Part shown: positions 1 to 9,085 of the stretch, piece by piece
Layout of the letters: every line of letters starts with the position of its first letter
Position numbering within the stretch: position 1 is the first letter of the stretch
NCBI GenBank assembly: GCA_958296045.1
Contig: CATQHT010000001.1
Coordinates: 1 to 64,000, forward strand
Source of the DNA: Rhodothermales bacterium
GTDB taxonomy: Bacteria > Bacteroidota > Rhodothermia > Rhodothermales > Bin80
Length of the DNA stretch: 64,000 nt
Reading direction: 5' to 3'
Notes under the pieces: generated by a model
The model's input: the letters and a program-made list of their open reading frames with translations, nothing else
Told to the model about the DNA's origin: nothing
Databases searched by the model: none
Translations under genes and position numbers: made by a program

Positions 1-1318
1 CAACCCCGCGCTCTGCCTTGCTGCGAAACGTGTGCCAGGAGGGGGGTATCGCGAAGATGGCCTCTGGCGGCGTGGAGGTGCGTGCCCATTCGGCGACCTG
101 CAGCGGGGCTGGGCTTTCAGTGGTGACTGGCGGTGGCCGAAAACCCAATGCGTCAGGGCTTAATGCCGTAAGCATGCCCAGCACCAGCACTGCGCCGAGC
201 GTGGCCAAGCGGGAATGGTCAAAAACCCAATCTGCCAACCGGCGCACAGTTTGCGGCAGATGGCGGCCGATCGCAGCCGACACCAACAGTGCAAGTACGA
301 CTTTGGCAAACACGGTCATCCTGAATAGCTGCAGCTTACCGACAAACTCGCTTCTGAAGAGCTCTATGCCGACGAGGCCGATCAGGCACATGCCCCCAAT
401 AATTCCGAGCGCCCGCAGCGGAAATACGCGCTGGTCAGAGGGAATCAGCCGCAGACTGACGAGCCCCATCACGAGCAGCCCAAAGAAGGCGAGCGCGCTT
501 GGTCTGTAGAATCGGGTCGGGATATAGTGGTGCGGCGCTCTGAATTCAAACAGGATATAGAACAGGGAGGGCTCTGTGGTGCTGGCGTGCCACTGCTGCA
601 GCACCATGGGACCAAGCGCAAGTATTGCACATCCCACGAAGATACCAGCATAGGTGAATATGGCGCGCCACGGGCGGTGCTCCCAGAGCATCAGTACGCC
701 TCCAAGGAGCGCGACATGCAATCCGACAAGGGCTTGCAGAGAGGCGGCCAAGCCAAACAGCAGTGCAGTTATCGCTGTTCGCTGTCGTAAATGCATCACC
801 ATTCCCCAAATAGACAGCGTCCAGGCTGCTAGGCTGGGTGACAGCTGCGGGCCGACAATATCGTTGCCCCCGAGCGTGAATTTGGGTGTGGCCAGGAGTA
901 CGGCGACGACTGCGCCTGCTGCTGTAAGGCGGTCCCGGGTGATTTCGAAGGTGAGCGCGTAGATCGCGGCTGCGATGGCGCCGAAGCAGGCCAAGAAGCC
1001 TACGGCGAAGGCGGTGGACGGGCCCAGCAACTTCGACGGTAGGAGCATTACATATAGAAACACAGTACGCGGTCCGAATTGCTCCGCCTGCGATGCCACA
1101 TACCAGTCCGTCGCCAGGGTTCCCGGATCTAGAAGGTGGAGCAGGTGCGGCACGAAGTCGTCATGATCGCCGTCACCAAAGCCGTAGTCCTTAAGGAGGA
1201 GGTAGCCGGCAAGGGTGAGGAGCACTAAAAACCATGGGATATGGCTCGCATCGGATGCGGGGCGTGCCGTGCGCCCTTGGGGTTTTAGCAACGATAAGAG
1301 GTTGGACTTGGGCGTCAT
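1..1318 (-). CDS. Polytopic membrane protein, DUF6798/DUF6311-like (partial, 3' end outside window)
   Basis: About 439 residues are present and the gene runs off the left edge. I translated it by hand from ATG at 1318, which overlaps the stop of the upstream acyltransferase gene by 4 bases (ATGA), so the two are probably translationally coupled. The protein has about ten hydrophobic segments. Visible landmarks are an acidic loop GDGDHDDFVPHLLHLLDP (residues 48-65) after the first membrane segment, a FRAPHHYIPTRF stretch (about 259-270), and AIFAIPPSWHTFR near residue 420. I associate this set with uncharacterised glycosyltransferase-like membrane proteins found in polysaccharide loci. The family name is from memory; the biochemical role is unknown. 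Confidence 0.72.
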   Translation of the reverse strand, partial: MTPKSNLLSLLKPQGRTARPASDASHIPWFLVLLTLAGYLLLKDYGFGDGDHDDFVPHLLHLLDPGTLATDWYVASQAEQFGPRTVFLYVMLLPSKLLGPSTAFAVGFLACFGAIAAAIYALTFEITRDRLTAAGAVVAVLLATPKFTLGGNDIVGPQLSPSLAAWTLSIWGMVMHLRQRTAITALLFGLAASLQALVGLHVALLGGVLMLWEHRPWRAIFTYAGIFVGCAILALGPMVLQQWHASTTEPSLFYILFEFRAPHHYIPTRFYRPSALAFFGLLVMGLVSLRLIPSDQRVFPLRALGIIGGMCLIGLVGIELFRSEFVGKLQLFRMTVFAKVVLALLVSAAIGRHLPQTVRRLADWVFDHSRLATLGAVLVLGMLTALSPDALGFRPPPVTTESPAPLQVAEWARTSTPPEAIFAIPPSWHTFRSKAERGV

Positions 1319-2262
1319 CGGGGAGTCTTTATAGCAAAGTACTGAGTAAGTTCGCCGCCAAACTGCCGCTTGAATTCTGCAATCGACGCGGTATTGGCGC
1401 CTACCATGTCGAACGTGGTGATGCCGGCGTCATGCAGGAGTTCAAGCACATGGCCGATCAGCACGGTCATGGAGGGTCCCTTGGTGCTGCCCGCGACCCA
1501 GTAGTGAGCGGTACGTCCATCGTGTAGCACGGCTAGCCCAGCTTCGGGATGCGCGGCGTCTGGGCGCGCGGTGACAAAGCACCGCACACTGGGCCCAAGG
1601 TGTTCAATCAGCCGGAGCAGGGTACCTTCGCTGGCCGGGAGCTTGCGGCCATGGCGCTGGTAGCTGGCTTCGCAGAGTCGGATTATGGTCTGTGCTCTGT
1701 CCTGGGATTCGGTGGTCTTAAAGACCCGTCCGTATTTGCGCCAGGTGCGCCGCGTGGTGGTGGACCAGGGCGTCTGTCTAAGCGCTGGGTCTAGGCGGTA
1801 GGTGAAGAGCGGCGATACGCGCCAGTGGCGCCACTGGGCTGGACGAGGATCTGCGACGTCAAGAAGCAAGAGCAGGCCCTTGTACCGTGCCTTAAGCCCT
1901 TGTAGCAGTGCTTCAAGTGGTGCCTGGCGCCGGTTTATGGCGGCCGGTGTTGGGGTCTTGCGTGTTACTACGGCGGAATACTGCGTAAACGGAGGGAGCG
2001 TTGCCTGGCGGGTGCCCAGGCGCTGCCGCCACCATATGAAGGCCCCGGCTTCGTCGATGCCGTCGCGGCTGACCAGGTGCATATTCAGGCGCAGCCCAAA
2101 GGCGGCTGCTGCGCCTTGGGCATATGCTATGGAAGAGAAGGCAGAGCGTTGGGGTGAGTTTTCCCAGAGAGCCTTCCATCTGGCCTCTGCTGCAGGATCG
2201 CCCGCGGCAAGGCTTTCGAACACAAGAGTGGGACGTAGACGCTTATGCTGCGACTTACCCAT
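1315..2262 (-). CDS. FemAB-like / GNAT-fold acyltransferase
   Basis: The 315-residue protein has the layout of the FemAB-related GNAT group: an N-terminal half-domain (about 10-150), then an RRTWRKYGR segment (about 178) and a second GNAT half ending in FDMVGANTASIAEFKRQFG (about 287-305), the strongest family signature. Such enzymes transfer an acyl or aminoacyl group to cell-wall or exopolysaccharide precursors in the cytoplasm. The coupled downstream membrane protein fits a surface-glycan role. The substrate cannot be read from the sequence. Arginine-rich patches suggest contact with a phosphate-bearing substrate, which is inference. Confidence 0.72.
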   Translation of the reverse strand: MGKSQHKRLRPTLVFESLAAGDPAAEARWKALWENSPQRSAFSSIAYAQGAAAAFGLRLNMHLVSRDGIDEAGAFIWWRQRLGTRQATLPPFTQYSAVVTRKTPTPAAINRRQAPLEALLQGLKARYKGLLLLLDVADPRPAQWRHWRVSPLFTYRLDPALRQTPWSTTTRRTWRKYGRVFKTTESQDRAQTIIRLCEASYQRHGRKLPASEGTLLRLIEHLGPSVRCFVTARPDAAHPEAGLAVLHDGRTAHYWVAGSTKGPSMTVLIGHVLELLHDAGITTFDMVGANTASIAEFKRQFGGELTQYFAIKTPR

Positions 2263-2455
2263 TCGATTCTATGCTGTAGCTGCGTCTTGTGCTCTGACGG
2301 CGCGGCACCAGCTCCACACCGGACTTGGTATCAGGCTGGATCATCCCGAGTGTGAGCCTAATTGCGATCGCCTTGATTTCAGCATCCTTAAGGAGACTTG
2401 TGTTGGCAGCTTTCATGGCACGATCGACACCTTTTGTGTGATACGCGTATGCCAT
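2255..2455 (-). CDS. Small ORF overlapping the acyltransferase start (hypothetical, doubtful)
   Basis: This is a 66-codon reading frame ending 8 bases inside the acyltransferase gene. It begins MAYAYHTKGVDRAMKAANTS and has a lysine/arginine-rich, non-hydrophobic composition. I do not recognise it. The stop/start overlap with the next gene is the only reason to list it; the surrounding 800 bases look non-coding or decayed, so it may be chance. Confidence 0.18.
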   Translation of the reverse strand: MAYAYHTKGVDRAMKAANTSLLKDAEIKAIAIRLTLGMIQPDTKSGVELVPRRQSTRRSYSIESNG

Positions 2456-3068
2456 CTGTTTTGCCCGGACCGTCAGGCAGAACGCTGTAGATTCTGCACT
2501 GCCGTGTGGTGCTCCGAGGCTCTACCAGCACGAAGCTGCCGATTTTGCAAGGTCTTAGATCACCGAGGCGGTGCCTGGGCCCAGCAAGGTGCGGCTCACG
2601 CCACGATGTAAGCTACACACTGGCGGGTAGTGACAAGCATGTTAGGCTTCGCGCGCCACGTTGCTAATTTATCAGCGACGTCAGTCGGGTTTTCGCGCAC
2701 GAGGGCGCTCAGGCATCGTGTCAGACAGAAGAACGCGCCGCGCACGATTGCATTGCGATGTGGCTGTCTGCAGGGGAGGGGTACGTTTGCCCCGCCGCCG
2801 AAGCTCTTGGGGCCCAAGGCGCTGTTTCAGTCTGCTTGACGCCGTTCCATCCTGCTCTCTTCGCTAACCTCTGTTTCTACTTGCGAGCACACTGACCTGC
2901 TTGCATATGTTGCGCTTCGGAGTTAAACTGGCGGGTTGAAATAAACGGATTTCCAGACGGATACGAAAAAGTGGCCGCTGCCTCTCTCAGGATGTCAAAG
3001 ACTGGGCCCGCGAACATCCGTCTGGCTCCTTGACGGATTGACTCGTTGCTTTGCACTAACAGTTCTGC
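2456..3068. other. Intergenic stretch without a recognisable gene
   Basis: Short frames occur on both strands but none resembles a protein I know. The one structural item is a perfect 10-base inverted repeat, CCAGACGGAT at 2953-2962 and ATCCGTCTGG at 3016-3025, about 53 bases apart and downstream of the hslU stop. It may be part of a decayed repeat or of a long-range hairpin. Confidence 0.4.
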
Positions 3069-3092
3069 GCCCCCAAAGGTCGCTGCGGGGGC
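3069..3092 (-). terminator. GC-rich hairpin directly after hslU
   Basis: GCCCCC (3069-3074) pairs with GGGGGC (3087-3092) around a 12-base loop, starting immediately after the hslU stop codon. There is no T-run behind it on the minus strand, so it is at best an imperfect intrinsic terminator or an mRNA 3'-end stabilising stem. Confidence 0.35.
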
Positions 3093-3093
3093 C

Positions 3094-4446
3094 CTACAGG
3101 ATGTATTGGCTCAGGTTGCGGTTTCTGACGATAGATGTGAGCTTGTCGCGTACCTGCGAAGCATCCATCTCTACCGTGGCCGGAGTGGTGCCGTCGGCTT
3201 CGAAAAGGATGTCCTCGAGCAGCGTGGTCATGACCGTATGCAGCCGGCGGGCGCCGATATTCTCCACATCGCTGTTGACCTCGGCCGCTGTACGCGCGAT
3301 TTCGCGCACCGCACCGTCGGTAAACTTCAGATCTATGGCGTCCGACTGCATTAGGGCCCGATACTGTTTCAGCAGCGCATTCCTGGGCTGCGTCAGGATC
3401 TTGTAAAAGTCGTCTTCGGTCAGGCTTCGCAGCTCCACGCGGATAGGGAAACGACCCTGCAACTCGGGTATAAGGTCGCTGGGTTTGGCCACATGAAAGG
3501 CCCCGCTGGCTACGAAAAGGATGTGGTCTGTGCGGACCATTCCGTACTTCGTAGTGACGTTGGATCCCTCTACGATAGGCAGCAGGTCGCGCTGCACCCC
3601 TTCACGCGATACATTGGGGCCGCTCTTGGCCGAGCCGGCGCCGCCAGCCACCTTGTCAATCTCATCGATAAACACGATGCCTGATTCCTGGACCCTCTCG
3701 AGCGCCTCGCGCGTCACCTTGTCCATGTCGATGAGCTTCTGTGCCTCCTGTGGCGTGAGGACCTCGTACGCCTCTTTGACCGTCATCCGTCGCCGCTTGC
3801 GCCGCTGCGGTCCTAGGCTTCCGAACAGCTCCTTCAGGTTCATCCCCATCTCTTCCATGCCCATGGGTCCGAACACCTGCAGCATTGAAGGCTGATCCGC
3901 GCGAACCTCCACCTCAATCTCCCGCTCATCGAAATACCCCGCATGTAGCATGGTCCGCATGCGCTCGCGTGTGCGCTGGGCAGGGTCGGTGTCGGCGTCG
4001 GCGGACTGCGTCTTGGTTGCCGTGTCGTGGCGCGGCAGAAGCGCATCCAGTACCCGCTCGTCAGCCAGTGTGCGCGCACGCTCCTTGACGAGCGCCTCGT
4101 GCTCTTCGCGCACCATGCTGACTGCGATGTCGGCCAGATCACGGATCATGCTGTCCACATCGCGCCCGACGTAACCGACTTCCGTGAACTTGGTGGCCTC
4201 GACCTTCATGAACGGGGCGTCAGCCAAGCGGGCCAGTCGCCGTGCGATCTCCGTCTTACCCACGCCGGTAGGACCGATAAGAATGATGTTGCTGGGCATG
4301 ATTTCATCCCGCATCTCCGGCGTGGCATTGCGGCGCCGCCACCGATTGCGTAACGCGATGGCAACGGTCCGTTTGGCGGCCGCCTGTCCGATGATGTACC
4401 GGTCAAGCTCCGAGACAATCTGACGCGGTGTCAGCTCCTTTTGCAT
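3094..4446 (-). CDS. hslU: HslU, ATPase subunit of the HslVU (ClpYQ) protease
   Basis: The 450-residue protein matches the family length. It is the AAA+ unfoldase that feeds substrates to the HslV peptidase in the cytoplasm. Seen: Walker A GPTGVGKT (58-65), the pore loop GYVG (91-94), an extended intermediate (I) domain (about 110-240, with an acidic/Arg-rich insert), Walker B IVFIDEID (about 257-264), sensor/Arg region GRFPIRVEL, and the C-terminal tail NLSQYIL, which in this family docks into HslV. It lies in the same orientation as hslV but is separated from it by a NYN-domain gene and a 194-base gap, so it may have its own promoter. Confidence 0.97.
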   Translation of the reverse strand: MQKELTPRQIVSELDRYIIGQAAAKRTVAIALRNRWRRRNATPEMRDEIMPSNIILIGPTGVGKTEIARRLARLADAPFMKVEATKFTEVGYVGRDVDSMIRDLADIAVSMVREEHEALVKERARTLADERVLDALLPRHDTATKTQSADADTDPAQRTRERMRTMLHAGYFDEREIEVEVRADQPSMLQVFGPMGMEEMGMNLKELFGSLGPQRRKRRRMTVKEAYEVLTPQEAQKLIDMDKVTREALERVQESGIVFIDEIDKVAGGAGSAKSGPNVSREGVQRDLLPIVEGSNVTTKYGMVRTDHILFVASGAFHVAKPSDLIPELQGRFPIRVELRSLTEDDFYKILTQPRNALLKQYRALMQSDAIDLKFTDGAVREIARTAAEVNSDVENIGARRLHTVMTTLLEDILFEADGTTPATVEMDASQVRDKLTSIVRNRNLSQYIL

Positions 4447-4640
4447 ACCTGCGACCTAGGTGGGGCGAAGGCTCAGGGGTCGTCAGCGAGGTGCCCTCAG
4501 CCCGCATCGGAGCGGGCGGCTGTACGATTCTGTTCCTGAGCCGATACTAGTCTCCTTCTGCGCCATCTCCATATTCAGGCGACTGAGCGACGCTCCCGTA
4601 CGGAGGGCCCGAACCCGCTACGCCAGCATATGGGTCGACG

Positions 4641-5918
4641 TTACCGCAACGGGCGGGCCGTGTCCTCGGTCCCTTCATAAGAGTCCACATCCCGGAAATA
4701 GGTGTCCTCCTGCACGAGCGTCTCCTCGCCTGGATAGGGTTCCTCAGCCGCGCCAGACGTCTGGTTAAGACGCCCGTAACCTCTCGTCGTGTCCTCCTCT
4801 TCATACCGGGGCGGCAGGTCCACCTCGTCATCTGGATGCCCCATGTCCTCATGCTGAGGTGGCAATACCTCCTCCTCGTCTGGACGCCCTACGTCTACAT
4901 ACCGGGGTGGCAAATTCGCAGATGTGTCCGCCATTTCCACGCCTTCGGGCGATTCGGCAAATCCGGGTCCATGCACGCGTAACTGGATGGCGGCCACGGT
5001 GGGATGTGCCGAGTCCGTCAAAAGCACCGTGTAATCGTATGGAAACCCTTTGCGCTTCTCAAGCCAAGCCGCGCCCGACTGCTCAATCACGCTGATAAGC
5101 GCCTTCGGATCGTACTCCTGGTCACCCACCACCTCAGAAAGCTTGCGCAACAAGGGCGTCAGATATATCTCGTCGTATTGGCCGAAGTGCTCCTCGATCA
5201 CCTCTAGAGCTGCCAGTGCCCCTGGATGTGTGACCTCGCGGTGTTTGGACGGATCCATTCGCCCCGATGGCCGGTGCTCCTGCGGTCGCTGGTAGGCCGG
5301 ACGCGTGTCGTGGACCGGTCGCGCGCTTTGAGGGGGCTGGGCACCCAGGACCGGACTGTGGCCGCCAAACTCCCTTGAAACTGAGTCGCGTAAAAGCCGG
5401 GAAGCGTCAAGAATAACATGGTCACTCCCGGAACGACGGTCGGTATCCGGCGGCCTGAGCATGAAAATCATCGGTCGCCGCTGCGAACGCAATGAATGCT
5501 GGATCAGCGGCAGGTATGGCCGATCCCCCGTAACAATCACCACCACCCGCACATCTGGATGCGTATACAAGGATTCGACCACGTCGACGGTGAGCTGCAG
5601 CTCCGCTGCGTTCTCCTGCATGGTACCAGGCACGAAACGCGGCTCCACCCCCTGCATATACAGGCTGTTCTTGATGTCCTGGGCACCGCCCGGAATCTCC
5701 TCAAAGTCGGCATAGGCCGCCATCATTGAGGCCGTGGCCCGAACCTTGCGGCTAATGTGCTGCCGTACACCGTGCAAAAGCTCGGAAATGACGTCTACCG
5801 GGTGCGATCGTGAACCGGTACGCCCGTGCAGGCAGCTGAATAGATTGTCGTAATCCACAAAAATCACGGCACGCTCACGGCGTGATGCACGTTGGGATGC
5901 TCCTGGGTTGTATTGCAT
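4641..5918 (-). CDS. NYN-domain (LabA-like PIN-fold) protein with winged-helix-like domain and acidic repeat tail
   Basis: This 425-residue protein starts 12 bases after the hslV stop. Residues about 16-180 form a NYN (PIN-like nuclease) domain: VIFVDYDNLF carries the first catalytic aspartates, MMAAYADF follows, and VVVIVTGDRPYLPLI supplies the conserved GD segment. Residues about 230-315 (ALEVIEEHFGQYDEIYL onward) look like an OST-HTH/winged-helix RNA-binding module. The C-terminus is acidic and low in complexity, with three approximate copies of a 16-residue repeat beginning LPPRY/LPPQH. NYN proteins are usually RNases or RNA-binding factors. Its place between hslV and hslU suggests co-expression with the protease; any functional link is inference. 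Confidence 0.85.
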   Translation of the reverse strand: MQYNPGASQRASRRERAVIFVDYDNLFSCLHGRTGSRSHPVDVISELLHGVRQHISRKVRATASMMAAYADFEEIPGGAQDIKNSLYMQGVEPRFVPGTMQENAAELQLTVDVVESLYTHPDVRVVVIVTGDRPYLPLIQHSLRSQRRPMIFMLRPPDTDRRSGSDHVILDASRLLRDSVSREFGGHSPVLGAQPPQSARPVHDTRPAYQRPQEHRPSGRMDPSKHREVTHPGALAALEVIEEHFGQYDEIYLTPLLRKLSEVVGDQEYDPKALISVIEQSGAAWLEKRKGFPYDYTVLLTDSAHPTVAAIQLRVHGPGFAESPEGVEMADTSANLPPRYVDVGRPDEEEVLPPQHEDMGHPDDEVDLPPRYEEEDTTRGYGRLNQTSGAAEEPYPGEETLVQEDTYFRDVDSYEGTEDTARPLR

Positions 5919-5930
5919 AGCAAAGATTTC

Positions 5931-6515
5931 TTATTTAAGACCGTCCGCCTCTGTGGCGGCGGCACTGATTTCCAGAATGGTAGAATGCGTATTCGTGTAG
6001 ATGCAGATCTCGGCAGCGGCAGCCAGCGCACGAGTCACTATTGTCCGCGCACCCAGGTGCGGCGCATGCTCTGCCAATACGCGGGCCGCCGCCAGCCCAT
6101 AGGGTCCGCCGGAGCCGATCGCAACAATGTCGTCATCGGGCTCAATGACGTCTCCGCTTCCGCTAAGCACCAGCATCCGGTCCGGTGCACCCACGGCCAG
6201 GAGCGCCTCAAGGCGGCGCAGATATCGATCTGTGCGCCAATCTTTGGCCAGCTCCACCGCCGCCCGGAGTACGTTGCCGGAGTACTGATCCAGCTTCCCC
6301 TCGAATCGCTCAAATAGCGTAAACGCATCTGCCGTCGACCCAGCAAACCCGACAAGAATTTTGCCACCGTACAGGGCTCGGACCTTTTTTGCCCGATGCT
6401 TCATAATTGTGCTGCCAATCGTGGCTTGGCCGTCCGATCCCAGCACCACCGATCCGCCCAGCCGCATACCTACGACCGTGGTGGCGTGCATAGCAAAGGA
6501 TCGGGATGCCTCCAT
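5931..6515 (-). CDS. hslV: HslV, proteolytic subunit of the HslVU protease
   Basis: The 194-residue threonine peptidase of the proteasome-beta fold forms the double-hexamer chamber capped by HslU. The segment [13 protein letters not shown] places the catalytic threonine at the pair [23 protein letters not shown] holds the conserved Lys region, and [17 protein letters not shown] the family glycine motif. The first ATG (6515) gives an eight-residue leader; a second ATG at 6491 would put Met two residues before the TT pair. Both arrangements are known in the family, so the exact start is open. It heads the hslV-NYN-hslU cluster. Confidence 0.96.
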   Translation of the reverse strand: MEASRSFAMHATTVVGMRLGGSVVLGSDGQATIGSTIMKHRAKKVRALYGGKILVGFAGSTADAFTLFERFEGKLDQYSGNVLRAAVELAKDWRTDRYLRRLEALLAVGAPDRMLVLSGSGDVIEPDDDIVAIGSGGPYGLAAARVLAEHAPHLGARTIVTRALAAAAEICIYTNTHSTILEISAAATEADGLK

Positions 6516-7056
6516 CCTGAGGGCGCAGTAACCGGAATTCTTATCGGATCGCAGCTCGGGCGCAGCCGATTATTGCAGCAGGGCCGCAGCGCTTCCGGGA
6601 AACGAGCTAGTGTACTATTAAAGCTTGAACGCTATAAGAGTCCCCGAAGTTTCTGCGTAACCGTCCCGTAGAGAGCATTTAAGCCGGGAGGTTTGCCCTG
6701 CTTATATTTTGGTGCGGTCTTCTATGGCTATGCGGTAGCCTCGGCTTCGGGCAGGTTGAGGTATCCTCAACTCGGCAGAGCAGCCATGATTGGTAGCTCT
6801 GACAGGTATCGCTATTCGCCGATGTTCTTTGGGAGTCTGGTTGCGGGTGCGGGTGATCTTCTATTGAGGGCGCACCTAGTCAATGATCGAGCGGCTATGT
6901 GGCTGCAGTGCGGACTGGGATTGAAGTGCTGTTTTGGCATGTAGGCGGCGTAGTCACGCAGGTATAGCCGCGTATGCAAGGGCGGATCGTAGGTGCAGTA
7001 TTACGTACGGATGGAGGTAGCAGAGTATGGTTCATGGTCTTGCTCCGCGCATCCTT
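6516..7056. other. Intergenic region between hslV and the IS66 element
   Basis: No convincing gene was seen. The region should contain the hslV promoter on the minus strand, but I could not pick a clear -35/-10 pair. A small perfect palindrome, GTTGAGG (6755-6761) / CCTCAAC (6765-6771) with a TAT spacer, could be an operator or part of the decayed IS66 right end. The right inverted repeat of the IS66 element should also lie here, but I could not match it. Confidence 0.4.
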
Positions 7057-8691
7057 CTATGGAGGTGCCGGGGGATGGAGTGGCTGCCACTGGTGAGGTA
7101 GTAGCAGGTGGATCTTTTTGGCTGGATGTCCCGCTGCAATGCGTGGCAGCACATCTTCGAGCCATTTTACGGGATTAACGCCATGCAACCGGCACGTTGC
7201 CAGGAGCGTGTAGAAGGTGGCCATCTGCTTGGCTGCGTGGTGGGATCCGCAGAAGAGGTAGTTTTTGCGGCCGATCGCAACCGTGCGCATGGCCCTTTCG
7301 ACGGCGTTGGTATCAATTTCCAGGCGTCCGTCGTCGATGTATCGGCACAGCCGGTCCCACCGCGCCAGCGTGTAGTGCTTGGCCTTGCCCAGTAATCCCT
7401 TTGGGAGCGTATTCTGCTGCTGGAGCCACGATTTAAGGTGGCGCAATACGGGTTTGGCCTTTTGCTGCCGCGCGATGCGTCGTTGTTCTGCAGAGGCATG
7501 GTTCTCGCGCAGCTGCGCTTCTATCCGGTAGAGCTTTCCTATTTGCTTCAGCACGAAGGCAGCTCTGTCGGGATCGGTACGGAGGGCTTGGTAAAATTTG
7601 CGTCGCGTATGGGCCCAGCAGTTGGCCAGTATGATGCCGACATCCCGAATGAAGGTCTCGTAGGCGACATATCCGTCGGTATGCAGCACGCCCTGGAACC
7701 CATGCAGGAATCCTCGTGGCACCTTGCTTCCGCGTCCGGGTGCGTATTGGTAGACCAGCAGCTTCTGTTTAGGGCAATGGTAGACCCAGAAGTATCCGCG
7801 ATGAGTGGACCCTTTCTTCTTGCGATCCTGCACGCGGATCGTGGTCTCGTCCACCTGCAGGTATCCGCTCTTGCGTACCTGATCGGCCACGGCAAGCGCG
7901 AGCTGTTCCAGGTCAAAGCCTACCTTATCCATCCAGTTTCCCATGGTGGACGATGGGATCTTATAGCCCGAGCCGCGCTCTATTATCTTGGCTAGGCGGT
8001 AAAGCGGTAGACCATCCTCGACTTTGGACGTAACAAGGTGCGCCAGCAACGATTCATGTACTCGCCCGCTGGGAATAGTGCGCGCAGGGAGTGGAGCGAT
8101 ACGCAGCCCCTTCGAAGGATCGGTGCTATGCGCAAATACGCGGCGCCTATAGTGGATCTCCTTCAGGTACCCTGGCACCCACGCTACCACCTTGGTACTC
8201 TCAATTCGAATCAGTTTCCAGCCTTCCAGGTCCCCTTCGGGGTTAAGAAAGATCTCTTCACTTGGCAGGTCGTCTGGCAGTTTGCTACGCTGCCCTTGGC
8301 GCCGCGTCTTGGGTTTGGCGTTCGCGCGATGGTCCTTAGTCGGTGTGCCCTGTACACCCGGACGCGAGGCCGACGTATCTGCGGTCGCTGACGGTGGCGG
8401 CTTCTGATCCGCTGTCACGCGGATGTCGTCGCTCACAGGCGCCTTTAAGCGCTCGCTTGTGCTGCCGAAGAGCTTTTGGGAGAGCTCACTGAGCTGGTCA
8501 TTGAGCTTGGCCATATCCTCGGCCAGACCTGCGCGCGTTGCCTCCAACCGCCGCCGTTGCGTACGCTCCTCGCTATGCAGGCGCCGCCAATGGTCACGCT
8601 CCGAACGAAGTCGCTCGACCACCGCGCAATGGTCCGGCTCGAGCCTCGCGCAACGCGGACAGGGGTGCTCCTGGGCAGGGATACTTGGCAC
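7057..8691 (-). CDS. tnpC: IS66-family transposase TnpC (DDE)
   Basis: The 544-residue protein is full length for the family. An N-terminal coiled region (about 25-80, ending in LSQKLFGSTSERL, the IS66 leucine-zipper/helix-turn-helix signature) precedes a Lys/Arg-rich linker and the zinc-binding region. The catalytic domain shows YLQVDETTIRVQDRK (first Asp), VLHTDGYVAYE (second Asp) and DTNAVERAMR (Glu), all intact. The C-terminal YTLLATCRLHGVNP and WLEDVLPRI are the usual IS66 tail. It catalyses strand transfer, apparently needing TnpA and TnpB. The ORF is uninterrupted, so this subunit could be active. Confidence 0.95.
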   Translation of the reverse strand: MPSIPAQEHPCPRCARLEPDHCAVVERLRSERDHWRRLHSEERTQRRRLEATRAGLAEDMAKLNDQLSELSQKLFGSTSERLKAPVSDDIRVTADQKPPPSATADTSASRPGVQGTPTKDHRANAKPKTRRQGQRSKLPDDLPSEEIFLNPEGDLEGWKLIRIESTKVVAWVPGYLKEIHYRRRVFAHSTDPSKGLRIAPLPARTIPSGRVHESLLAHLVTSKVEDGLPLYRLAKIIERGSGYKIPSSTMGNWMDKVGFDLEQLALAVADQVRKSGYLQVDETTIRVQDRKKKGSTHRGYFWVYHCPKQKLLVYQYAPGRGSKVPRGFLHGFQGVLHTDGYVAYETFIRDVGIILANCWAHTRRKFYQALRTDPDRAAFVLKQIGKLYRIEAQLRENHASAEQRRIARQQKAKPVLRHLKSWLQQQNTLPKGLLGKAKHYTLARWDRLCRYIDDGRLEIDTNAVERAMRTVAIGRKNYLFCGSHHAAKQMATFYTLLATCRLHGVNPVKWLEDVLPRIAAGHPAKKIHLLLPHQWQPLHPPAPP

Positions 8692-8746
8692 GCCCTATTA
8701 ACTCACGGCATTTGCAAGTAGTTTCGAGAATTTTATGTGAAGATAC

Positions 8747-9085
8747 TTATGAATCGGAACCCCGAAACCGGCGTCGATAGCGTACCGTCGAAAGCTGCAC
8801 CCCGTCCAAGGGCATCATGAGCTCCGTCCATAAAGGCGTCGCGGTCTCTAGAAGCTCAAACGTCCGCGACTCGAGGCGCTTGTAGTACAAAACCCAGCCG
8901 CTGCGGTCCCAAACCAGAAATGTGATATATGTCCGACGGCGGTTGATGAAAACGAACACATCGCCCAAGAAAGGATCACGCTTCATGCCCGAGCGCACCA
9001 GACCGCACAACCCGTCAAAGCCCTTGCGCATGTCCGTAGGCTCCCGGTAAAAATGAAACACGTGCGACGGCCCCAATGCTAACAT
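8747..9085 (-). CDS. tnpB: IS66 accessory protein TnpB (IS66 Orf2)
   Basis: The 112-residue protein has the Orf2 signature: VFHFYREPTDMRKGFDGLCGLV (split here over residues 10-31), DVFVFINRRRTYITFLVWDRSGWVL-like core (48-72), and YKRLESRTFELLE. The start overlaps the end of tnpA by 7 bases, normal for IS66. Its molecular role is undefined in the family, but it is required for transposition in studied members. No defect is visible. This gene is unrelated to the RNA-guided TnpB nucleases elsewhere in the window. Confidence 0.92.
   Translation of the reverse strand: MLALGPSHVFHFYREPTDMRKGFDGLCGLVRSGMKRDPFLGDVFVFINRRRTYITFLVWDRSGWVLYYKRLESRTFELLETATPLWTELMMPLDGVQLSTVRYRRRFRGSDS

Noticed and set aside
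18-962. Several plus-strand short frames at the left edge
   Set aside because: A continuous minus-strand membrane-protein frame runs through the whole region from ATG 1318 and off the edge; the plus-strand frames are its shadows.
1802-2611. Plus-strand 269-codon frame
   Set aside because: Lies opposite the FemAB-like gene, whose protein carries clear family motifs; the plus-strand translation is Arg/Cys/Ser-rich and without motifs, typical of an antisense shadow in GC-rich DNA.
6755-6771. Palindrome GTTGAGG-TAT-CCTCAAC as an operator
   Set aside because: Seven-base arms occur by chance at this length, and no regulator or promoter could be tied to it; mentioned only as content of the intergenic stretch.
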